Source: Candidatus Aminicenantota bacterium (lineage in GTDB: Bacteria; Acidobacteriota; Aminicenantia; Aminicenantales; Aminicenantaceae). From it: DNA of 12,556 nt. Made by a program: the position numbers and the translations under genes. Of the stretch, positions 7,655 to 12,556 are shown in pieces (the stretch's first letter is position 1; each line of letters opens with the position of its first letter). The stretch covers positions 1 to 12,556 of the forward strand of contig WTAW01000365.1 in assembly GCA_013139435.1 (NCBI GenBank), in the 5' to 3' direction. Below the pieces are notes generated by a model. That model had not been told where the DNA came from, ran no database searches, and saw only the letters and a list, made by a program, of their open reading frames with translations.

Positions 7655-8331
7655 TCTTCCAACTTATACCCCACTCCACGTATATTCTTAATATATTTCG
7701 CGGCCTTGCCCAGTTTCGCCCTGAGGTGTTTGATGTGGACATCAATCGTTCGGTCCACGACTGCTTTCTCTCTACCCCAAAGATGATCAAGGATCTGATC
7801 TCGTGTGAACACCCACCCTTTCTTCTTAGCTAGGAACTTCAGTATTTTAAACTCTGTTGTGGTCAAAATAATTTTTTTCCCCTCTAAAATAACCTCATGT
7901 TTTGCTGCATCTATTGATAGGATGCCCCCAACATCAATTTTTACTGGGAGTTCTTGAGTTGGAGGTCTTCTCAACACTGCTTTTACTCTGGACACAAGCT
8001 CTTTGACTGAAAATGGTTTTGTCACATAGTCATCAGCACCCAGCTCGAGACCCAGAATTCTATCCGTTTCCTCTCCTTTTGCAGTCAACATGATTAGGGG
8101 AACGTATGCAAGATGGTCCTGTTTTTTCATGTATTTGCAGATCTCAAATCCATCAGCGTCTGGCAGCATCAGATCAAGGATGACGAGGTCCGGGACTTCA
8201 GTTTCCAAGAATTTGAGAAAATTGGAGGCATTAAAGAATTTTGCGACTTTAAAGCCTGTTTTTTCCAGATGAAGAGATACGAGCTCTACGATATCAGGCT
8301 CATCATCGACCACGGCTACAAGCTTGCTCAT
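7651..8331 (-). CDS. phoB: Phosphate regulon response regulator PhoB (OmpR family)
   Basis: DNA-binding activator of phosphate-starvation genes. The 226 residues form a receiver domain with acidic pocket D9/D10, phosphoacceptor D53 (VILDLMLPDADG), T83 and K105 (YVTKPFS), then a winged-helix domain from about 128. The winged-helix domain holds LTTTEFKILKFL and the recognition-helix region VVDRTIDVHIKHLRAKL, and ends in IRGVGYKLEE. The overlaps ATGA with the lipoprotein upstream (8328-8331) and with phoR downstream indicate a single coupled translation unit. Two arrays of 11-bp spaced TTAACA sites in the window are its likely targets. In Gram-positive nomenclature the same protein would be PhoP. 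Confidence 0.94.
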   Translation of the reverse strand: MSKLVAVVDDEPDIVELVSLHLEKTGFKVAKFFNASNFLKFLETEVPDLVILDLMLPDADGFEICKYMKKQDHLAYVPLIMLTAKGEETDRILGLELGADDYVTKPFSVKELVSRVKAVLRRPPTQELPVKIDVGGILSIDAAKHEVILEGKKIILTTTEFKILKFLAKKKGWVFTRDQILDHLWGREKAVVDRTIDVHIKHLRAKLGKAAKYIKNIRGVGYKLEE

Positions 8332-8693
8332 ATAACTTTATCACTCAATTTTTTACAAAATTCCAGAACGTGGGAATAAATTCTATTTTCCTCACCCGAA
8401 CAAAATCCATTATAAGCATACACATCAAAAAAATTCAATAAACCTCTCTTAGTTGGCATTGTGGCGAGCTCAGGGGAAGCAACCCTCACTGCGGGAATTT
8501 CAACAACAACATTGACCGTTCCATCACGATTCTTCGCTGGATATCCTGATAAAAGATCTTTTCCGCAATCGAGAGTATAAATGTTTTTGTACTGGCAATT
8601 CTCATTTACTCCCGGAATGGCACGTTGGCATCCAGAGGAGAGCGCAATAAAAAAAACACAAACAATTATCAAGGGAACAATTTTCTTAGTCAT
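8328..8693 (-). CDS. Small cysteine-containing lipoprotein of unknown function, first gene of the phoBR operon
   Basis: I do not recognise a family. The 121 residues start with a lipoprotein signal: MTKK, a hydrophobic core (about 5-18) and a lipobox-like LSSGC with C22 as the lipidation site. The mature part is about 100 residues and has four more cysteines (C33, C43, C98, C113), enough for two disulfide bonds. A central segment VNVVVEIPAVRV (60-71) looks like beta strand and the end (105-117) like an amphipathic helix. A GAGGT site six bases before the ATG supports the start. Its TGA overlaps the phoB start and a Pho box lies directly upstream, so it is made together with PhoB and PhoR. A role near PhoR at the membrane is inference only. 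Confidence 0.85.
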   Translation of the reverse strand: MTKKIVPLIIVCVFFIALSSGCQRAIPGVNENCQYKNIYTLDCGKDLLSGYPAKNRDGTVNVVVEIPAVRVASPELATMPTKRGLLNFFDVYAYNGFCSGEENRIYSHVLEFCKKLSDKVI

Positions 8694-8724
8694 GATCCTA
8701 CCTCAATGAATTCTCATCTACATC

Positions 8725-8730
8725 TATATA
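8725..8730 (-). promoter_or_regulatory. Probable -10 element of the lipoprotein-phoB-phoR promoter
   Basis: TATATA on the minus strand lies 12 bases downstream of the last TTAACA half-site (8748-8743). This is the distance expected when PhoB half-sites replace the -35 element. The lipoprotein ATG follows 31 bases further down. No better -10 is visible nearby. Confidence 0.6.
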
Positions 8731-8742
8731 ATGGGGCAGATT

Positions 8743-8792
8743 TGTTAATTATCAGTTAAGATTGAATAAATTCTTTGTTAAAATTTCGTTAA
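8743..8792 (-). promoter_or_regulatory. Pho-box array upstream of the lipoprotein-phoB-phoR operon
   Basis: On the minus strand, half-sites at 8792-8787 (TTAACG), 8781-8776 (TTAACA), 8770-8765 (degenerate TTTATT), 8759-8754 (TTAACT) and 8748-8743 (TTAACA) keep a strict 11-bp step over five positions. The same motif and step occur before the porin-pst operon, so both operons look like targets of the same regulator, and phoBR is probably autoregulated. The array points toward the lipoprotein gene, but it also lies about 140 bp upstream of the divergent metallo-hydrolase gene and may affect it. Confidence 0.87.
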
Positions 8793-8813
8793 CTCTTTCG
8801 CAATTTCTTTTTG

Positions 8814-8853
8814 TTGGTTTTCTCTTGCACTCGTTTTATAGATTCAATAAAAT
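8814..8853 (+). promoter_or_regulatory. Candidate promoter region of the metallo-hydrolase gene
   Basis: Two overlapping sigma-70 like pairs can be drawn on the plus strand: TTGGTT (8814-8819) with TATAGA (8837-8842), and TTGCAC (8825-8830) with TAAAAT (8848-8853). Both have 17-bp spacers. The -35 elements match poorly, so the exact promoter is uncertain. The divergent Pho-box array lies just upstream. Confidence 0.3.
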
Positions 8854-8929
8854 TGTATTGTATTTGGCTTTCACGAAGATATGCGAAAATGACTTAAATT
8901 TTTAAATATAGCGTAGAGAGGGAGAGAGA

Positions 8930-9676
8930 ATGATGCGTAAATTTGGTGTTTTAATCGGAACCATGGCTATTGGGATGGTGTTTATTACTGCCGCATTTTC
9001 TGATTTTGAAGAGGATATCATTCCCACATCTCAAGGCGATCTAAAGATCACCTGCATCGGACATGGAACTTTGATGTTTACTTTTGATGGAAAAATTATT
9101 CACATTGACCCAGTCTTTAGGTATGCGGATTACACAAAAATGATGAAAGCCGACCTAATCCTAGTGACCCATGAACATGGAGATCATCTGGATGAAGTCG
9201 CCATCCAAGATTTGACAAAGGAAGGAACGGCGATTATCTGTACGAAAAAATGCATGGAGCAGGTAAATATCGAGGGCAGCATCATCATGAAGAATGGGGA
9301 CACACAGACTGTCCAAGGCATCAAGATCGAAGCCGTGCCAGCTTACAACATCAAGCACATGCGAAGCGAAAACTCTCCCTTCCACCCCAGGGGAGCGGGA
9401 AACGGTTACATCCTTGCTTTCGGTGACAAACGGGTGTATGTGGCGGGAGACACAGAAAACACACCGGAGATGAAGGCCCTTAAAAATATCGATGTGGCCT
9501 TTCTACCGATGAATCTTCCCTACACCATGACACCGGAGATGGTGGCTGATGCGGCGAGAGCTTTTAAACCGAAGGTCCTTTACCCTTATCATTTCGGAAA
9601 CACAGATACATCCCAGCTTGTTGAGCTTCTTAAAGATACTCCCGACATCGACGTGCGGATCCGGAATCTCAAATAA
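8930..9676 (+). CDS. Secreted metallo-beta-lactamase-fold hydrolase, UlaG/YtkL-like
   Basis: The 248-residue protein carries the metal-binding motif HEHGDH (H81, H83, D85, H86), then AGDT (172-175, likely metal bridge D173) and YPYHFG with H221. The spacing and the context AYN...HPRGAGNGYIL fit the UlaG/YtkL-like branch of the superfamily. Its substrate class (lactones, phosphodiesters or others) cannot be read from sequence. An N-terminal hydrophobic stretch (about 5-22, ending AAFS) looks like a signal peptide, so the enzyme is probably periplasmic, whereas characterised UlaG is cytoplasmic. GGGAG lies five bases before the first ATG (8930); the second ATG (8933) is an equally good start. 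It diverges from the phoBR operon and converges on the NamZ homologue with 13 bases between stops. Confidence 0.85.
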   Translation: MMRKFGVLIGTMAIGMVFITAAFSDFEEDIIPTSQGDLKITCIGHGTLMFTFDGKIIHIDPVFRYADYTKMMKADLILVTHEHGDHLDEVAIQDLTKEGTAIICTKKCMEQVNIEGSIIMKNGDTQTVQGIKIEAVPAYNIKHMRSENSPFHPRGAGNGYILAFGDKRVYVAGDTENTPEMKALKNIDVAFLPMNLPYTMTPEMVADAARAFKPKVLYPYHFGNTDTSQLVELLKDTPDIDVRIRNLK

Positions 9677-9689
9677 CGAACTTTTTTAG

Positions 9690-10919
9690 TCAATACAAAA
9701 GGTGGCGCTTCCTAAAGTTTCTGAAAACATCAAGGCCAGCACAGAAATTATTCATGACTTCTGAAACATCGTGATGTTCTTCCAGCTCCTCTCTCACCTT
9801 TGCCGTGCCCATAATCTTGTCAAAATACTCGGAGTGGAACAGGAATTGTTTGGTATTCATATCCATGAGGCATTTAATGATGTGCATTGACGTTTCAAAA
9901 GGTTTGAATCGAGACCTGTCCGTCACATGGATTTGTGCTCCCCCACAGATTCGGCCTTGATATTTTGAAATTGTTGGAGTGAACCAGGCTTCTCTAAACC
10001 GAACACCCGGGGGGTTGAGAGCGTTGAGTGATTTGACGAGTCTGGTGCCATCGATCCATGGAGTGCCGAAAAGTTCGAAGGGTTTTGTGGTCCCCCGACC
10101 TTCTGAGATGTTAGTTCCTTCGAGAAAAACCTGTCCTGGATAGACGGTGGCTGTGTCCAAAGAAGGCATGTTCGGGGATAGCATGATCCATGGCAGAGAG
10201 GTTTCGTCAAACCACATTTGCCTCTCCCATCCCATCATAGGGATAACCGTGAGTTTTGCTTTCTGAGACAGGAAATTGGAATTAAAGAGTTGTGCCAGTT
10301 CTCCGATTGTCATCCCATGCCGTATGGGAATCGGATAGAGTCCGACAAAGGAACTGTACTCCGGATATTCAAGGATGGGTCCCTCCATGTCGATGCCGTT
10401 GATCGGATTGGGACGGTCCAACACGATAAATTCTTTGTTGTTCTCTGCACATGCCTGCATGGCATATGCCATTGTAGCGATATAGGTGTAGATGCGAGTT
10501 CCCACATCCTGGATATCGAATACTAAAACATCAATGTTTTCAACCATTGAAGGCTCGATGAGTTTACCCTGATCGACCGTATCAAAGGAACGCATGGATT
10601 CGTCGATATTCGCCAGCATGTCCGGATCGAGTTTTTGGGACTGGCCATAGAGACTGAACACAGGGATATCAAGTTTTTCATCCCTTTCATAAGAGACGTA
10701 TTCCCCGGCCTGTGTCTCTCCACGGACGCCGTGTTCGGGCCCATAGAGGGCTGCAAGATGGATGCCAGGAGTGTTTGCAAAAAGGGTTATGGTGCTGGTG
10801 AGGTTAGAATCTGTCCCACTCGGATTGGTGATCAAGCCTAACCGCTTGGACTTCACCAGATCCAGGTGTTTTTCTAGAAAAACCTCTACACCCAACTTTA
10901 CATTTGATTGAGATGTCAT
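9690..10919 (-). CDS. namZ: DUF1343 / NamZ-type exo-beta-N-acetylmuramidase homologue
   Basis: Family members (B. subtilis NamZ/YbbC, GH171) release N-acetylmuramic acid from the non-reducing ends of peptidoglycan fragments. The 409 residues show the family blocks: GLITNPSG (28-35), YGPEHGVRG (59-67, with candidate catalytic E62), FDIQDVGTRIYTY (134-146), LDRPNP (167-172), RHGMTIGELA (200-209) and EGRGTTKPFE (273-282). Two things are unusual. No signal peptide is visible, so the protein is probably cytoplasmic. About 23 residues (roughly 104-126) separate PDML from the IDVLVFD segment, where relatives join almost directly. The ATG at 10919 has no good ribosome site, and a stop nine codons upstream excludes a longer N-terminus. 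The 138 bases before it show no clear promoter. Confidence 0.85.
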   Translation of the reverse strand: MTSQSNVKLGVEVFLEKHLDLVKSKRLGLITNPSGTDSNLTSTITLFANTPGIHLAALYGPEHGVRGETQAGEYVSYERDEKLDIPVFSLYGQSQKLDPDMLANIDESMRSFDTVDQGKLIEPSMVENIDVLVFDIQDVGTRIYTYIATMAYAMQACAENNKEFIVLDRPNPINGIDMEGPILEYPEYSSFVGLYPIPIRHGMTIGELAQLFNSNFLSQKAKLTVIPMMGWERQMWFDETSLPWIMLSPNMPSLDTATVYPGQVFLEGTNISEGRGTTKPFELFGTPWIDGTRLVKSLNALNPPGVRFREAWFTPTISKYQGRICGGAQIHVTDRSRFKPFETSMHIIKCLMDMNTKQFLFHSEYFDKIMGTAKVREELEEHHDVSEVMNNFCAGLDVFRNFRKRHLLY

Positions 10920-11057
10920 TTTAGTGGTGCCAAGAACCCCGTTTCAAGAAATAAATCTGATCTATTCCTTGCATCTTCCTATCAATCACTTCATTTTGTC
11001 ATACAAAGATCTCATAAAAGAGACGACATCGAGGACATAAAAACTTGATCTATATGA

Positions 11058-11879
11058 TTACTGCTTATTGGCGAGTTGCACATCCACCCAGAAATCATAC
11101 TTTTTAGGCGAGCGTCTCCCCCTAGCTGTTGAAGCGCGTGTTCCTCCTGCTGGCTGTTCTGATACCGTTTCCGCTGACCGTTCGCTCTGGGATTGAAAAC
11201 GATTCATGCGCGCCTGCTTCATCGCTTCTGTCATTCCGCCCCATTCAAATCCAACTTTGATCTGTTTTCCTGGCTCGGTGCCGATACCGGGTGCTAACTC
11301 AGCAGCTCTAGTCAAGGGGACGGCAAATTCAATGGCAACGTTTTTTTCTTGGTCCTGTTGGATTCTGTATATCGCAACTCTGGCATCCGAAGGAGTTTCC
11401 TCAGCGTTTTCTTTGGCCTTTTTATTAATAACATTGGCGTCGTAAATGACATAATTGGGATTGTTGAGAATACTGTTTTTATCTGCATCGGAAAGAGGGC
11501 CTTTTTGTTTTTCCAGCATAGCGATGTACTGTAGGGCAGAAATTCTTTTTTGGATAAAGTTAATTCCGTAATCCTTTTTCTTTTTGCCCACGACATTGAA
11601 GTATATTGTCATTCCTGTTTGATTGATCGAACTTAAATATTGGGGATCTTTAAAAATAAAAAGAACGTAGAGATAATCTGCGTCATTCATGAAAGCATAA
11701 TCAACCTGGACTTTCTTTTCAAAAGTCGTTGTTACTCCCTGCCAATCGGCACTTGTGCCATCAATAAGTAATGGTGAAGGACACCAAGTGCTGGTAACGA
11801 CTTTGTCTTTTGCCAAGCCTACAATAAAGATCGACCCCAAGGCAAGTATGATCATAAAAAAGTTCTTTGTTTTTCTCAT
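11058..11879 (-). CDS. Secreted protein with CBM9/DOMON-like beta-sandwich domain, function unknown
   Basis: The 273-residue precursor begins with a signal peptide (MRKTKNFFMIILALGSIFIVGLA, cleavage near residue 23). The segment from about 36 to 215 resembles CBM9/DOMON-like domains: LLIDGTSADWQGV (38-50), YAFMNDADYLYVLFIFKD (61-78) and TIYFNVVGKKKKDYGINF (91-108), then VAIEFAVPL (181-189). A low-complexity, basic Ser/Arg/Gly tail (about 228-260) follows, then a short FWVDVQL strand. The frame stays open up to an ATG at 11984, but GGAGG eight bases before the ATG at 11879 and a promoter downstream of 11984 fix the start used here. Carbohydrate, heme or other ligand binding cannot be told apart from sequence. 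Confidence 0.75.
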   Translation of the reverse strand: MRKTKNFFMIILALGSIFIVGLAKDKVVTSTWCPSPLLIDGTSADWQGVTTTFEKKVQVDYAFMNDADYLYVLFIFKDPQYLSSINQTGMTIYFNVVGKKKKDYGINFIQKRISALQYIAMLEKQKGPLSDADKNSILNNPNYVIYDANVINKKAKENAEETPSDARVAIYRIQQDQEKNVAIEFAVPLTRAAELAPGIGTEPGKQIKVGFEWGGMTEAMKQARMNRFQSQSERSAETVSEQPAGGTRASTARGRRSPKKYDFWVDVQLANKQ

Positions 11880-11930
11880 ATATGCCTCCATAATATCTAG
11901 GGAATTACTCCTCACTTTTATTGACGATAC

Positions 11931-11959
11931 ATTATAACAAATCTTCCCGATGGGGTGAA
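11931..11959 (-). promoter_or_regulatory. Extended -10 sigma-70 promoter for the CBM9-like protein gene
   Basis: On the minus strand TTCACC (11959-11954) is followed by a 17-bp spacer and a perfect TATAAT (11936-11931), preceded by TG one base away (TGtTATAAT, extended -10). Predicted transcription starts near 11924 and leaves a leader of about 45 bases with GGAGG before the ATG at 11879. Confidence 0.72.
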
Positions 11960-12238
11960 TTTTTTGTTTACAAGAGCCTTTCATCTCGGAGTTTTAAACA
12001 TGGAATTTTCGGATAAGATGCAAAGAGGATGAAAAATTAACGATTATTAAAAAATTGAAATGGATTACACAGCTCGACAATAAAAAAAATGGCTCTCCGA
12101 AGAAATCGATTCTAGAACTTTCCACTCCTGGCTGAGAGAGACGGCCACTATTCTCCAACAATTGAAAGAAATATTCAAGGGGATTCCTACGCCCTCAGAA
12201 CCTCAGCCGGAATCGATATAAAAATTTAGGAGGTAAAA
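11960..12238 (+). other. Leader and intergenic region of the right-end plus-strand genes
   Basis: This stretch separates the minus-strand promoter at 11931-11959 from the acidic hypothetical gene. Apart from the broken small gene it is AT-rich. I see no convincing plus-strand promoter, terminator hairpin, direct repeat or RNA gene in it. Confidence 0.5.
12000..12221 (+). pseudogene. Small gene broken by two apparent compensating frameshifts
   Basis: GGAG eight bases before an ATG at 12000 opens a frame that stops after MEFSDKMQRG (TGA at 12030-12032). The next frame then reads sensibly as DEKLTIIKKLKWITQLDNKK (12028-12087). At the eight-A run (12082-12089) coding sense returns to the first frame: WLSEEIDSRTFHSWLRE and onward to a TAA at 12219-12221. 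The product would be about 73 residues, largely helical with a proline-rich end. One base gained near 12022-12033 and one lost in the A-run would explain it. I do not recognise the protein. It could be a pseudogene, a sequencing error or slippage; it could also be chance, since no homologue was checked. Confidence 0.4.
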
Positions 12239-12556
12239 ATGAAAGACGATGATTTAAAAGAAGCTATGGGTGACCTGGAAAAAGAGGCCAGGGAATTTTG
12301 TAAGGAAAAGGATCTTGATCCTGAAGAAACAAAATTTACGCTCAGGATTTTTAAAAATTTTACACGGATTTGCGAGGTTGAGCGTATTGAGGGAATAGAC
12401 AAACTTATCGGAATATCAAGGGAAGAAATCGAATATTTTGGAAAAAGCGAAGCCATGATGTTCTTTATCGATGATGAGCCAGGACTCTCCCCAGAAGAAC
12501 GTATACTTGGAGAGTCATGGATAAGTTACGCAGAGGAAAAACGACGTTCCAAGAAT
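12239..12556 (+). CDS. Acidic hypothetical protein, 3' end cut by window
   Basis: A perfect AGGAGG (12228-12233) lies five bases before the ATG at 12239, and 106 codons stay open to the window edge. The visible part is strongly charged and helical, rich in Glu, Lys and Asp (starts MKDDDLKEAMGDLEKEARE), with two cysteines (C21, C45) and no membrane segment, so it is probably cytoplasmic. I recognise no family. It starts 17 bases after the broken small gene and on the same strand, so the two may once have been co-transcribed. The antisense frame across the same bases lacks a ribosome site and is not favoured. Confidence 0.7.
   Translation, partial: MKDDDLKEAMGDLEKEAREFCKEKDLDPEETKFTLRIFKNFTRICEVERIEGIDKLIGISREEIEYFGKSEAMMFFIDDEPGLSPEERILGESWISYAEEKRRSKN

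Noticed and set aside
8691..8929. Possible small RNA or riboswitch in the divergent region.
   Set aside because: No stable hairpin or conserved aptamer-like pattern is visible; the structure there is explained by the Pho-box array and promoters.
9677..9689. T-run (9682-9687) between the convergent hydrolase and NamZ genes as a bidirectional terminator.
   Set aside because: No GC-rich stem precedes it on either strand; the 13-base gap is too short to hold one.
12226..12456. Minus-strand serine-rich open frame opposite the right-end hypothetical gene.
   Set aside because: No ribosome site, and the sense strand has a perfect AGGAGG and an open frame to the window edge.

Overview
The window looks like chromosomal DNA from a diderm (Gram-negative type) bacterium. 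It encodes an outer-membrane porin with a C-terminal phenylalanine, a lipoprotein and several proteins with signal peptides. Codon use and intergenic DNA are moderately AT-rich, and genes are tightly packed with four-base ATGA overlaps and clear Shine-Dalgarno sites. I cannot name the phylum from the sequence. The mix of a Firmicute-like PhoR sensor domain, TTAACA-type Pho boxes and an OprO/P-like porin suggests a deep-branching diderm phylum (Acidobacteriota/Aminicenantota-like would fit), but that is a guess.

Positions 1-5704 (all minus strand) hold a phosphate-acquisition operon. In transcription order it is: an OprO/P-like porin, pstS, a 74-bp nested palindrome, pstC, pstA, pstB, phoU and a thioredoxin-type arsenate reductase (arsC) that runs off the left edge. 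It starts just downstream of an array of TTAACA half-sites at exact 11-bp periodicity (5749-5787), i.e. a Pho box.

Positions 5930-8693 (minus strand) hold a second operon: a small cysteine-containing lipoprotein of unknown function, then phoB (response regulator), then phoR (sensor kinase). All three are joined by ATGA overlaps. Upstream is a second Pho-box array (8743-8792), so phoBR appears to be autoregulated. The logic is that the porin and PstSCAB bring phosphate across both membranes, PhoU and PhoR/PhoB sense and respond, and ArsC deals with arsenate entering by the same route. The lipoprotein is the one component I cannot place in the classical scheme.

Positions 8930-12556 are an accessory region. 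A secreted UlaG/YtkL-like metallo-beta-lactamase-fold protein (plus strand) diverges from the phoBR operon. It converges on a DUF1343/NamZ-type exo-N-acetylmuramidase homologue (minus), which is followed upstream by a secreted protein with a CBM9/DOMON-like domain (minus) under a well-formed extended -10 promoter. At the right end (plus) lie a small gene that appears broken by two compensating frameshifts and the start of an acidic hypothetical protein cut by the window edge.

No rRNA, tRNA, CRISPR array, transposase or prophage gene is visible. The least described elements are the lipoprotein welded to phoBR, the pstS-pstC palindrome and the broken small gene.
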